Source: Shewanellaceae bacterium (GTDB lineage Bacteria; Pseudomonadota; Gammaproteobacteria; Enterobacterales; Shewanellaceae). From it: a DNA stretch of 16,209 nucleotides. The notes under the pieces are model-generated. The model had not been told where the DNA came from. It made no database searches and saw only the letters and a program-made list of their open reading frames with translations. Shown one piece after another: positions 6,631-14,510 of this stretch. Numbering within the stretch: position 1 is the stretch's first letter; every line of letters starts with the position of its first letter. Both the position numbers and the translations under genes were made by a program. Location of the stretch: contig JADHND010000011.1 in the NCBI GenBank assembly GCA_016779685.1, positions 1 through 16,209 on the forward strand, written 5' to 3'.

Positions 6631-7491
6631 ATGCGCCACCAAATTAGCACACAACGACATCCCCAGCATGGCTTGATGTATTTAGACATTAAAACGCCCT
6701 ATTCCCACAGCATCATATTTTTTCAAGGTGCACAAATTACCCACTTCCAACCCAAGGATGGACCACCACTCTTGTGGCTATCGCCAGCTGAAACTTTTGT
6801 TCCAGGAAAAGGCTTTCGAGGTGGGATTCCGATTTGTTGGCCTTGGTTTGGCACTCACCCCGATCCCAACTACCCTCAACATGGCTTTGTACGCCACCAA
6901 CTTTGGACGTTAGATGAAATTGAAGAACAGCCGGATGCCGTGGTCGTACGCATGCGATATCCATCAAAGCTGTTGTTAAAAGAATTTTGGCCGCATGCAA
7001 CCGAACTATATGTCACTTTTACGCTTGGAAAAAGCCTGCACATGCAAGTCACAACCACACATCGTGGACATTCAGCCATTGAGTTCACCCAGGCGCTGCA
7101 TAGCTATTTTGCCATACCGGACATTGATACATTACGAGTGCAAGGCTTGAACCAAACCCCTTATATTGAATTTGGACAAGCGGCCGTTCAAACTGAATCA
7201 GATGTTCACATTACCCAAGAAATAGATCGGATGTATCACGACACAACACCTTTGCAACAGTTGCAAACTGATAAGGGTTCTATTTTTATAGAGAGAGAAA
7301 ACAGCCATTCATGCGTGTTGTGGAACCCTTGGATAGACAAAGCTCGCCAGTTAACATGTTTCGACGACGACGACTATCAACGGATGGTCTGTCTCGAAAC
7401 ATGTAATATCCTTAATGATAAGGTTCATTTAGCACCAAACCAATCACATACCTTGAGCCATCATATCTTTTGGGAGGCCAGCACTACTTAG
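6631..7491 (+). CDS. yeaD: D-hexose-6-phosphate mutarotase (YeaD-like)
   Basis: A 286-residue cytoplasmic enzyme of the aldose 1-epimerase superfamily, YeaD branch, interconverting alpha and beta anomers of glucose-6-phosphate and related sugars. Motifs include FQGAQITHFQP, GIPICWPWFG (66-74), HGFVR (His84), LHSYF (His157, likely catalytic) and, near the end, VLWNPWIDKAR and CLETCN (Glu256, likely catalytic base). The frame is open to 6565, but a strong ribosome binding site and an upstream promoter point to this ATG. It is divergent from the elyC-like gene and its last 8 bases overlap upp tail-to-tail. Confidence 0.93.
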   Translation: MRHQISTQRHPQHGLMYLDIKTPYSHSIIFFQGAQITHFQPKDGPPLLWLSPAETFVPGKGFRGGIPICWPWFGTHPDPNYPQHGFVRHQLWTLDEIEEQPDAVVVRMRYPSKLLLKEFWPHATELYVTFTLGKSLHMQVTTTHRGHSAIEFTQALHSYFAIPDIDTLRVQGLNQTPYIEFGQAAVQTESDVHITQEIDRMYHDTTPLQQLQTDKGSIFIERENSHSCVLWNPWIDKARQLTCFDDDDYQRMVCLETCNILNDKVHLAPNQSHTLSHHIFWEASTT

Positions 7492-8110
7492 TGCCAAATA
7501 TTTTATCACCCGCATCTCCCAAACCAGGGATGATGTAACCTTGCTCGTTCAATCTTTGATCAATGGCTGCTGTGAACAACTCCACATCAGGGTGTGCTGC
7601 TGCTAAAGCAGCAACACCTTCGGGCGCCGCTACCAAACACACAACTTTAATGTTCTGACACCCTCGCTTCTTCAACAAGGTCAAGGTAGCTATCATAGAT
7701 TGACCCGTCGCCAGCATTGGATCGACCACCAAAGCCAAGCGCTGGTCAATGTCATTGGTCAGCTTTTCAAAATATGCAACCGGCATCAAAGTGCGTTCAT
7801 CTCGGTACATACCAACAACAGAAACCCGGGCGCTGGGTAAATGCTCAAGTACCGCATCCATCATCCCTAAGCCTGCTCGTAAAATCGGCACTACCGTGAT
7901 TTTTTTACCTTTTATCCGCTGCACCGATACCGGACCATGCCAACCATCAATCAGCGTTGACTCAACTTGCATGTCCGCAGTCGCTTCATAAGTCAGCAAG
8001 CTAGCAACTTCTCTCGTCAATGCCCGAAATGACCGAGTATCCACATCACAACGACGCAGCAACCCCAGCTTATGCTGAACCAATGGGTGAGAAACTTCTG
8101 TAATCTTCAT
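7484..8110 (-). CDS. upp: Uracil phosphoribosyltransferase
   Basis: A 208-residue pyrimidine salvage enzyme, making UMP from uracil and PRPP. The PRPP loop (VVDPMLATGQS, up to residue 138) is present, with Gln137 where E. coli has Gly. The uracil-binding end GYIIPGLGDAGDKIFGTK is identical to the E. coli pattern, and the length is as usual. An AGAGG site 7 bases before the ATG supports the start. It lies 60 bases downstream of the Sel1 gene on the same strand and may be read from there or from its own weak promoter; no uraA permease follows. The stop overlaps the mutarotase gene by 8 bases. Confidence 0.97.
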   Translation of the reverse strand: MKITEVSHPLVQHKLGLLRRCDVDTRSFRALTREVASLLTYEATADMQVESTLIDGWHGPVSVQRIKGKKITVVPILRAGLGMMDAVLEHLPSARVSVVGMYRDERTLMPVAYFEKLTNDIDQRLALVVDPMLATGQSMIATLTLLKKRGCQNIKVVCLVAAPEGVAALAAAHPDVELFTAAIDQRLNEQGYIIPGLGDAGDKIFGTK

Positions 8111-8170
8111 AGGTTAACCTCTTAATGAGTGCGTTGCAGCGAATTAATAACACCGCATATTTTATTAAAA

Positions 8171-8929
8171 CTACCAAATGATATCCAAACGATCAATCGC
8201 TGGTTGAAAACCCTGTTCTGCTGCTTGTTCATACCAATAAATGGCTTCTTCTTGATCTGATTCAACACCGTAGCCTTGCTCATAAAACCAGCCGAGATAG
8301 TACTGCGCATTCATCTCACCTTGTGCCGCAGCTTGCAGAAACCAACGATACGCTAAGCTATAGGACTGTTGAACACCAAGTCCCTCCATAAAAAGCCAAC
8401 CAACCTTGTATTGAGCATTGTCATCCCATTGGCAAGCAGCAGCTTTATACCAGTACATAGCTTGTTGATAATCCGGTGTCACGCCGATACCATGCTCATA
8501 GATAAAACCCAATTTACGTTGGGCAAGTATATGCTCCTGTTGTGCTGCGCGTTCATACCATATCGCTGCTTTAACTTCGTCTTTTTGCTGACCACGACCA
8601 TAATAAAAAGCGTTAGCACGTTGAAATTGTACCGCAGCATCGTTCAAATCAACTTGATGACGGCGGGTGTCTCGACGTGGTGTTATATAGGAGCGTGTTG
8701 AACGAGCGAAGTCAGCACCTGCATCATGGTGCGATTGGCGATTGCTATAGTAGGACGATTGGAATTGAAAATAGTGATGAGTCTGATATGTTCGTTCAAG
8801 AAGGGCCGACGATTGAACCTGAAAATGCCAATTGGGGGCCGGAAATGACGATGTTGGCCAGTAACTTTGAGCCATTGAGGCAGGCGAAAATACCCAAGGT
8901 AAAAATAGTACGATGTATTTTTTTTTCAT
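8171..8929 (-). CDS. Secreted Sel1-repeat protein
   Basis: A 252-residue protein with a signal peptide: MKKK, a hydrophobic core and a likely cut after SMA (residue 20). A 70-residue linker rich in Tyr, His, Ser, Gln and Arg follows. From about residue 97 come four Sel1-like repeats of about 36 residues (about 97-132, 133-168, 169-204, 205-240) and a short end. Repeat features include LGFIYEHGIGV, AMYWYKAAA, VGWLFMEGLGV, YLGWFYEQGYGV and AIYWYEQAAEQG. Sel1 proteins act as protein-binding scaffolds in the periplasm, envelope or host interface; in Legionella some affect host entry. No catalytic residues are seen and the partner is unknown. The ribosome binding site is AAAGG, 9 bases before the ATG. 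Confidence 0.9.
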   Translation of the reverse strand: MKKKYIVLFLPWVFSPASMAQSYWPTSSFPAPNWHFQVQSSALLERTYQTHHYFQFQSSYYSNRQSHHDAGADFARSTRSYITPRRDTRRHQVDLNDAAVQFQRANAFYYGRGQQKDEVKAAIWYERAAQQEHILAQRKLGFIYEHGIGVTPDYQQAMYWYKAAACQWDDNAQYKVGWLFMEGLGVQQSYSLAYRWFLQAAAQGEMNAQYYLGWFYEQGYGVESDQEEAIYWYEQAAEQGFQPAIDRLDIIW

Positions 8930-8964
8930 GAAAGAAGACCTTTATGACTTATTATTGTTAACAA

Positions 8965-8993
8965 ACCATACCGCAGATAAAAAATAAAGCCAA
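8965..8993 (-). promoter_or_regulatory. Weak candidate promoter of the Sel1-repeat gene
   Basis: On the minus strand TTGGCT (8988-8993) and TATGGT (8965-8970) are 17 bases apart; each matches the sigma-70 consensus at 4 of 6 positions. They lie about 35 bases before the start codon in an AT-rich gap after a terminator, where a promoter is expected. Confidence 0.35.
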
Positions 8994-9071
8994 CGAATAT
9001 TTCATGGATATATTGTGGATGTAAATATAAAGGTGCATTTTTAAATTTTTTGTTAAAAAAATGACAATCCC

Positions 9072-9098
9072 CGCCCGATTGGGCGAGGCTTGCCGCCC
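9072..9098. repeat. Competing GC-rich hairpins downstream of ihfB
   Basis: Three 5-base blocks alternate: CGCCC (9072-9076), GGGCG (9081-9085) and CGCCC (9094-9098). The middle one can pair perfectly with either neighbour, giving two mutually exclusive stems on either strand. The block stands out in a very AT-rich gap. It could be a second termination stem, a REP-like palindrome or a leader element of the Sel1 gene. Confidence 0.6.
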
Positions 9099-9107
9099 AA
9101 AAATGGT

Positions 9108-9130
9108 AAAAAAAGACCTCTGTCGAGGTC
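9108..9130 (-). terminator. Intrinsic terminator of the gyrA-ihfB cluster
   Basis: Read on the minus strand, GACCTC and GAGGTC form a perfect 6-pair stem (9115-9130) with a GACA loop, followed directly by seven T (9108-9114). It lies about 30 bases after the ihfB stop and closes the six-gene cluster. Confidence 0.9.
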
Positions 9131-9160
9131 CTTAAAAGAATCTAAATGCCTACATAGCAA

Positions 9161-9505
9161 TTATGCAATATCATTTACATCTTCTTTTTGAGTCATTGAA
9201 GGAATTTCATGATGGATTTCGTGGTGATAATTATTCACACGCTCTCTCAATTCTTTACCAGGCTTAAAATGAGGTACCGACTTAGCCGCTAAGGGAACTG
9301 GATGTCCAGTCTTCGGATTACGACCGCTACGGGGCGCCCTATGGTGTAATGAAAAACTACCAAAGCCTCTTATTTCAACACGCTTGCCTGATTCAAGTGT
9401 TCGTGTCATATGCTCTAAAATTTCTTTGACGGAAGACTCTACATCTTTGTATAACAAATTTGAATTTTTACTCGAAAGGACTTCTATAAGCTCTGATTTT
9501 GTCAT
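9161..9505 (-). CDS. ihfB: Integration host factor, beta subunit
   Basis: A 114-residue DNA-bending protein that pairs with IHF-alpha in recombination, replication and transcription. The body follows E. coli IHF-beta closely: MTKSELIE start, IEIRGFGSFSLHHR-type arm base, GRNPKTG with the intercalating Pro64, and VPHFKPGKELRERV. The frame opens 4 codons earlier, but GGAG (9512-9515) lies 6 bases before this ATG and overlaps the upstream one, so the start is here. The C-terminus is about 20 residues longer than E. coli's, with a HHEIHHEI repeat and an acidic end. It follows rpsA across a perfect hairpin and precedes the terminator. Confidence 0.96.
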   Translation of the reverse strand: MTKSELIEVLSSKNSNLLYKDVESSVKEILEHMTRTLESGKRVEIRGFGSFSLHHRAPRSGRNPKTGHPVPLAAKSVPHFKPGKELRERVNNYHHEIHHEIPSMTQKEDVNDIA

Positions 9506-9533
9506 TTTTGTCTCCATTACAAAGTAAGTTACG

Positions 9534-9561
9534 GCTCAAAGAAGCCAAAGCTTCTTTGAGC
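9534..9561. other. Perfect 12-pair hairpin between rpsA and ihfB
   Basis: GCTCAAAGAAGC (9534-9545) and GCTTCTTTGAGC (9550-9561) are exact reverse complements around a 4-base loop. It lies 15 bases after the rpsA stop. No T-run follows on the minus strand, so readthrough into ihfB is likely; a processing or 3'-end-protecting stem that sets rpsA and ihfB mRNA levels apart is a reasonable inference. Confidence 0.85.
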
Positions 9562-9576
9562 ACATAACGTTTAAGA

Positions 9577-11244
9577 TTACTCGCTACGAGCCGCCTTAAA
9601 TGCTTCTGACATTGCATTTGATGCAACAGTGTCTTGCTTCTTCAACGAGGCAATGGCTTTCTTCTCTTCAGACTCATCTTTAGCACGGATCGACAAGTTC
9701 AACATACGGCTCTTTTTATCAAGACCCATGAACTTAGCTTCAATCTTTTCGTCAACGCTTAGCACAGTGCTGGCGTCTTCGATACGCTCTCTGGAGATAT
9801 CAGCTACACGAATATATCCTTCAACGTGTGGTGCTAATTCAATGACAGCACCTTTGGCGTCAACAGAAGCAACCTTACCTATTAAGATAGCACCTTTCTT
9901 CTTATCTGCAAGATATGTATTGAAAGGGTCTTCGTCTAATTGCTTCACACCTAAGCTAATACGCTCGCGCTCTGCATCAACCGATAAAACAACAGCTTCG
10001 ATTTCTTGACCTTTCTTGAACTCACGAACGGCTTCTTCGCCATTGTCATTCCAAGAAATATCAGACAAGTGAACCAAACCATCGATACCGCCTTCAAGAC
10101 CGATAAAGATACCAAAGTCTGTGATAGACTTGATTTTACCTGATACTTTGTCTGCTTTTTTGAAGCTACCAGCAAATTCAGTCCAAGGATTCTCTTTGCA
10201 CTGTTTTAAGCCCAGTGAAATGCGACGACGTTCTTCATCGATTTCAAGTACCATGACTTCAACTGAATCACCTAAGCCAACCACTTTAGATGGGTGGATG
10301 TTCTTGTTGGTCCAATCCATTTCAGAAACGTGTACTAAACCTTCAACACCATCTTCAACTTCAACGAAACAACCGTAGTCAGTCAAGTTAGTCACAACAC
10401 CACTTAGGCGTGCGCCTTCAGGATAACGTGAACTAATTGCTGCCCATGGATCTTCGCCTAATTGTTTTAGGCCTAATGAAACACGAGTACGTTCTTTGTC
10501 AAACTTCAAGACCTTAACCATGATCTCATCGCCAATGTTGACGATTTCACTTGGATGCTTAACACGCTTCCAAGACATATCTGTGATGTGAAGTAAGCCA
10601 TCAATACCGCCAAGATCAACGAATGCACCGTAATCAGTTAAGTTCTTAACGACACCTTTAACTTCGATACCTTCTTGCAACTTCTCGATCAACTCATCAC
10701 GCTCTTGGTTGCTTTCTGATTCGATAACAGCTTGACGTGAAACCACAACGTTGTTGCGCTTCTGATCTAACTTGATGACCTTGAACTCAAGCTCACGACC
10801 TTCAATGTGTGAGGTATCACGCATTGGACGAACATCAACCAATGAACCTGGTAAGAATGCACGAATACCATTAAGGTCAACCGTAAAGCCACCTTTAACC
10901 TTACCATTGATAAAGCCTTTGACTGTGTCTGTGTTCTCAAAAGCTTTTTCTAATTGGATCCAGCATTCATGGCGTTTCGCTTTTTCTCTCGACAATTGTG
11001 TTTCACCAAAACCGTCTTCTACAGCATCTAGAGCAACGTCGACTTCATCGCCAACCGCCACTTCTAACTCACCACCTGCATTTTTAAACTGTTCAGCGGA
11101 AATAACACTTTCTGATTTTAAACCAGCATCGACAATGACGTTTCCATTCTCGATTTTGACCACTTGGCCTTTGATAATGGCGCCTGGGCGAGTTTCAATT
11201 TCCTGTAGAGACTTTTCAAACAATTCAGCAAAAGATTCTGTCAT
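9577..11244 (-). CDS. rpsA: 30S ribosomal protein S1
   Basis: A 555-residue protein with six S1 RNA-binding domains (roughly residues 20-87, 105-171, 192-260, 277-347, 364-434, 451-520). It brings mRNA to the 30S subunit. Sequence agreement with E. coli S1 is very high throughout, for example FGETQLSREKAKRHE, GIRAFLPGSLVDVRP, LTDYGAFVDLGGIDGLLHI and TNKNIHPSKVV. The frame opens 14 codons upstream, but the conserved N-terminus MTESFAELFEKSL fixes this ATG. There is no good Shine-Dalgarno, only an AT-rich stretch, which is typical of the S1-autoregulated rpsA start in gammaproteobacteria. It follows cmk by about 100 bases and precedes ihfB. Confidence 0.98.
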   Translation of the reverse strand: MTESFAELFEKSLQEIETRPGAIIKGQVVKIENGNVIVDAGLKSESVISAEQFKNAGGELEVAVGDEVDVALDAVEDGFGETQLSREKAKRHECWIQLEKAFENTDTVKGFINGKVKGGFTVDLNGIRAFLPGSLVDVRPMRDTSHIEGRELEFKVIKLDQKRNNVVVSRQAVIESESNQERDELIEKLQEGIEVKGVVKNLTDYGAFVDLGGIDGLLHITDMSWKRVKHPSEIVNIGDEIMVKVLKFDKERTRVSLGLKQLGEDPWAAISSRYPEGARLSGVVTNLTDYGCFVEVEDGVEGLVHVSEMDWTNKNIHPSKVVGLGDSVEVMVLEIDEERRRISLGLKQCKENPWTEFAGSFKKADKVSGKIKSITDFGIFIGLEGGIDGLVHLSDISWNDNGEEAVREFKKGQEIEAVVLSVDAERERISLGVKQLDEDPFNTYLADKKKGAILIGKVASVDAKGAVIELAPHVEGYIRVADISRERIEDASTVLSVDEKIEAKFMGLDKKSRMLNLSIRAKDESEEKKAIASLKKQDTVASNAMSEAFKAARSE

Positions 11245-11300
11245 AATATATACTTCATTTCGTTGTTCTGTAAGCATCATGCTCAACAGAGGTTGTTAAT
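11245..11300 (-). promoter_or_regulatory. rpsA leader with small hairpins and no clear Shine-Dalgarno
   Basis: Two small stems abut one another upstream of the rpsA ATG: CAAC/GTTG (11284-11295) and AGCA/TGCT (11273-11283). A stretch of about 30 bases without structure then leads to the ATG, ending in TATATATT. E. coli rpsA likewise uses structured, A/U-rich leader RNA in place of a Shine-Dalgarno and is repressed by free S1. The same control here is inferred. Confidence 0.5.
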
Positions 11301-11343
11301 AATAGCCACACATCCATATGCAGCGTAAGCAGTAGCCTTGACC

Positions 11344-12027
11344 TCACTTGAGAACCAAATTTATGCGTGCTTCAATGATCTTAAACACATCTTGCACACT
11401 CATGGCCGTGGTATCAAGCACCAATGCATCCTGAGCAGGCTCTAATGGCGCAACCTTGCGATTTTCATCGCGCTCATCGCGCTCTCGAACCTGAGCTAAT
11501 ATATCGTCTATGTTAACACCTACGCCCTGCTCACGCAACTGCTTAAACCGTCTTTGCGCGCGTTCTTCAGCCGTCGCTGTCAAAAAAATCTTAACGGGTG
11601 CATCAGGGAAAACGACTGTGCCCATGTCACGCCCATCCGCTACTAAGCCCGGTGCCGTTTGAAAAGACTGTTGGCGCTTAAGTAAGGCGTTTCTAACGGA
11701 TGGTAGAACCGCTATCTTCGATGCAGCAATCGCACAATCAGACAAGCGAATCGCGTGTGAAACGTCTTCTCCTTCGAGCATGACTTGTGTGGATTGGTGC
11801 GTCGGATCAACTTTATATTGCACATCTAGGTGATCTGCCAATACACTTAATCCGGACTCATCTTCAACAGAAACATCGTGATGCTGCGCTGCCAGCGCTA
11901 ACACCCGATAGATGGCGCCACTGTCTAATATATGCCAACCAAATCGTTTTGCAATGAGCTGACATAATGTCCCTTTTCCAACACCGCTTGGTCCATCTAT
12001 CGTCACTACGGGCGCTTTTGCTGTCAT
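11344..12027 (-). CDS. cmk: Cytidylate kinase
   Basis: A 227-residue kinase that phosphorylates CMP and dCMP with ATP. The P-loop is GPSGVGKGT (residues 12-20); the substrate-binding LDSGAIYR (34-41) and DGRDMGTVVFPDA (131-143) follow, with the lid arginines in RERDERDENR (181-190). The frame opens 7 codons earlier, but a strong AAGGAG lies 5 bases before this ATG and the family start is MTA-APVITIDGPSG, so the start is here. It follows aroA by 39 bases and precedes rpsA, the same order as in E. coli. Confidence 0.97.
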   Translation of the reverse strand: MTAKAPVVTIDGPSGVGKGTLCQLIAKRFGWHILDSGAIYRVLALAAQHHDVSVEDESGLSVLADHLDVQYKVDPTHQSTQVMLEGEDVSHAIRLSDCAIAASKIAVLPSVRNALLKRQQSFQTAPGLVADGRDMGTVVFPDAPVKIFLTATAEERAQRRFKQLREQGVGVNIDDILAQVRERDERDENRKVAPLEPAQDALVLDTTAMSVQDVFKIIEARINLVLK

Positions 12028-12066
12028 AAATTCTCCTTGTTTGTCCATCTTGTTTAAAAGCCATTG

Positions 12067-13365
12067 TCATCCATGTTGGTCTGTAATAGAACGCAACATC
12101 ATAAAATAATCTGGGCAAGTTTTCACCACGCATTGTGGGTTGGCAATCCGCACGCCTCTGGGTGACAAACACAGAAGAGAAAAGGCCATTGCCATACGAT
12201 GATCATCGTAAGTTTCAATCAACGCTGGCGACATAGCTCGTGGCGGCGTAATGGTGATATAGTCGCGCCCAGCTTTGACAGTGGCGCCTACTTTAGCCAG
12301 CTCAGTCGCCATCGCCGTTAGCCGATCCGTTTCTTTGATTCGCCAATTATAAATATCTCGAATGGTGGTACTACCTTGCGCAAACAACGCCAGCACAGCC
12401 AATGTCATCGCCGCATCAGGAAAGTCTGTCGCAGACACATCAATACCTTGTAAACCACCTTGCGAACGACATGTCAGCTGATTGGTGTCTATCGAGATGC
12501 CAGCGCCCATTTGTTGCAACACACCCAGGAAAGCCAAATCCCCTTGTAAGCTATCACGCCCAACCCCCTGCACAGTCACTTCACCAGCAACCGCGGCTGC
12601 CGCTAAAAAATAACTGGCCGTTGAAGCATCCCCTTCTATTTGATATTGCTGAGGGGCTCGATAACCTGTCTGTTGCCGAATATGATAACCACGTGGTGTC
12701 GGCTGCACATGGATCCCAAATCGGCGCATCATAGTAAGGGTCATCTGAATGTAAGGAGCTGACACCAACTTACCTGTGAGCTCTATTGTTGTCTCTCCAT
12801 CCATTAATGGAGCCGCCATCAACATCGCACTCACGTACTGGCTTGACAGGTTGGCCGCCATCTTAATATGTCCACCCATCAAACGCTGACCTTGTATGCG
12901 CAATGGCGGATAACCCACCTGGCCAAGATACTCAATATGCGCACCCATGGCACGTAGCGGCTCAACCAAATCGGCAATGGGTCGTTCATGCATGCGCGCA
13001 TTGCCATGAAGTTCAAAGTACCCCGGAGAGGTTGCTAGCACTGCCGTCAAAGGACGCATTGCAGTACCTGCATTACCTAAATCTAATATCAAGGGAGACG
13101 TCAGCTGCTTACGGTTAGATGACAGCCCTCCGGTCACCACGCCGTTACGGGTCTGGGGATCCAAACGAATATCAACGCCCAAAGCCTGCAATGCTTGTAA
13201 CATATGTTGGGTATCTTCGCTGATCAGCAGTCTCTGCAGTTGAACGGAGCCTGAACTAAGCGCCGACAAGAGCAAAGCTCTGTTGGTCATGCTTTTTGAG
13301 CCCGGTAACACGATGGTACCCTCGGCTTTCGCTACCGATTTAAGCTGTAAAATAGAAGCTTGCAT
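12067..13365 (-). CDS. aroA: 3-phosphoshikimate 1-carboxyvinyltransferase (EPSP synthase)
   Basis: A 432-residue shikimate-pathway enzyme joining shikimate-3-phosphate and phosphoenolpyruvate. Motifs: LPGSKSMTNRALLL with Lys24, LGNAGTAMRPL (96-106), RMHERPI, SSQY (174-177), DFPDAAMT with Asp316, NWRIKETDRL with Glu345, and DDHRMAM (387-393), ending VVKTCPDYF. The NAGTAMRP form is that of class I enzymes like E. coli's. The ATG lies 4 bases after the serC stop without a strong ribosome binding site, so translational coupling is likely. No pheA or hisC-type gene separates serC and aroA, unlike in Pseudomonas. Confidence 0.98.
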   Translation of the reverse strand: MQASILQLKSVAKAEGTIVLPGSKSMTNRALLLSALSSGSVQLQRLLISEDTQHMLQALQALGVDIRLDPQTRNGVVTGGLSSNRKQLTSPLILDLGNAGTAMRPLTAVLATSPGYFELHGNARMHERPIADLVEPLRAMGAHIEYLGQVGYPPLRIQGQRLMGGHIKMAANLSSQYVSAMLMAAPLMDGETTIELTGKLVSAPYIQMTLTMMRRFGIHVQPTPRGYHIRQQTGYRAPQQYQIEGDASTASYFLAAAAVAGEVTVQGVGRDSLQGDLAFLGVLQQMGAGISIDTNQLTCRSQGGLQGIDVSATDFPDAAMTLAVLALFAQGSTTIRDIYNWRIKETDRLTAMATELAKVGATVKAGRDYITITPPRAMSPALIETYDDHRMAMAFSLLCLSPRGVRIANPQCVVKTCPDYFMMLRSITDQHG

Positions 13366-13369
13366 CCGC

Positions 13370-14470
13370 TTAAGCTACCGGCTCAGTCGGATTGGTTTGC
13401 GCAAAGTGGCGCATCAAGTCGACCAAGGCTTCTGCGCCCTCTAAAGGCATCGCATTGTACATACTCGCTCGACAACCACCAACCAATCGATGCCCTGTTA
13501 ATGCTTTGAGCCCAGCCTTCTCAGCGGCCGCTAAAAAGGCACTTTGCTGCCGCGGATCAGTCAATTGAAACGTCACATTCATACGCGAACGATGGGTGGT
13601 AGCAACCTGATTACGATAACAGAGCGATGTATCGATGGCAGCGTAAACGAGTTCTGCCTTACGCTGGTTGACATCTGCAAAATAAGCTAAACCACCTTGC
13701 GCTAGCATCCATTGAAAAATTTTAGCCGCTAGATACACTGCATAGGTAGTAGGGGTATTGTAAATCGAATGATGCGCTGCGGTTATGCGATAATCCATGA
13801 TAGACGCTACTGGCAATGGGGGGAGCTGGAGCATATCCCGCCGCACGATGACCAAGGCAAAACCTGCAATACCGATGTTTTTTTGCGCCCCCGCATAAAT
13901 CAAGCCAAACTGACTGATATTGAGTGGGCGCTCAAATAAACAAGATGTCATGTCTGCAATCACTGGCCAAGGCGAATCTAGTTCATCATCTATAGATAAA
14001 CCTTCAAGCGTTTCATTGGGGCAGTAATGGACATAGCGAAAATCACCTAAATCAGCAGTTAACGCTGGTAACACAACTTGCTTGATATGGGTCTTAGAGC
14101 AGGTCTGAACCATATCCATGGTCACCACTTCAGCAAAACGTTTCGCCTCATCCGCTGCCATGGTTGACCATAAACCTGATTGTAAATACAAAGCTTGCCC
14201 GCCATCACCTAAAAAGTTTTGCGCGATAGCAGCAAATTGCCCTCTAGCGCCACCATGCATGAATAAAACATCATAATCATGTGGCACGTTTAACAAGGCT
14301 CGAACATCGTGTTCTGCTTGCTGCATCAGGGCTAAAAAAGGCGCACTGCGATGGCTGATTTCCATCACCGACGCGCCCTGCTGTTGCCAGTCTAAAAATT
14401 CTTGCTGCGCTTCTTGCATCACTGCCGGCGGCAGCATCGCGGGGCCGGCACTAAAATTATACACGGTCAT
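13370..14470 (-). CDS. serC: Phosphoserine aminotransferase
   Basis: A 366-residue pyridoxal-phosphate enzyme of serine synthesis (3-phosphohydroxypyruvate to phosphoserine), also used in pyridoxine synthesis. The start FSAGPAMLP, the substrate loop SHRSAPF, the PLP phosphate-site HGGARGQF (72-79), HYCPNET (148-153), the PLP lysine Lys197 in YAGAQKNIG, and the ending RLVGGCRASMYNAMP are all present. GGA replaces the common GGG before RGQF, and KNIGIAG replaces KNIGPAG; both look tolerated. It is 39 bases downstream of gyrA across a hairpin and 4 bases before aroA. Confidence 0.98.
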   Translation of the reverse strand: MTVYNFSAGPAMLPPAVMQEAQQEFLDWQQQGASVMEISHRSAPFLALMQQAEHDVRALLNVPHDYDVLFMHGGARGQFAAIAQNFLGDGGQALYLQSGLWSTMAADEAKRFAEVVTMDMVQTCSKTHIKQVVLPALTADLGDFRYVHYCPNETLEGLSIDDELDSPWPVIADMTSCLFERPLNISQFGLIYAGAQKNIGIAGFALVIVRRDMLQLPPLPVASIMDYRITAAHHSIYNTPTTYAVYLAAKIFQWMLAQGGLAYFADVNQRKAELVYAAIDTSLCYRNQVATTHRSRMNVTFQLTDPRQQSAFLAAAEKAGLKALTGHRLVGGCRASMYNAMPLEGAEALVDLMRHFAQTNPTEPVA

Positions 14471-14510
14471 TCTTGGGATCTCATACCCAGAGGGTGCACT
14501 AAGGCACCCT
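14471..14510 (-). other. gyrA/serC junction with one perfect and one bulged hairpin
   Basis: AGGGTGC (14491-14497) and GCACCCT (14504-14510) form a perfect 7-pair stem with a 6-base loop that begins right at the gyrA stop codon. Next to it TCTTGGG (14471-14477) can pair with CCCAGA (14486-14491) with one bulged base, directly before the serC ATG. No T-run follows, so serC is probably read from the gyrA transcript with some attenuation or processing. Confidence 0.6.

Noticed and set aside
8369..8701. A 110-codon plus-strand open frame opposite the Sel1 gene
   Set aside because: It is the shadow of a repeat protein with a clear signal peptide and family motifs; no ribosome binding site or promoter is seen for it.
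10772..11299. A 175-codon plus-strand open frame opposite the start of rpsA
   Set aside because: It is a mirror of the highly conserved rpsA gene on the other strand, has no ribosome binding site and no recognisable protein motif.
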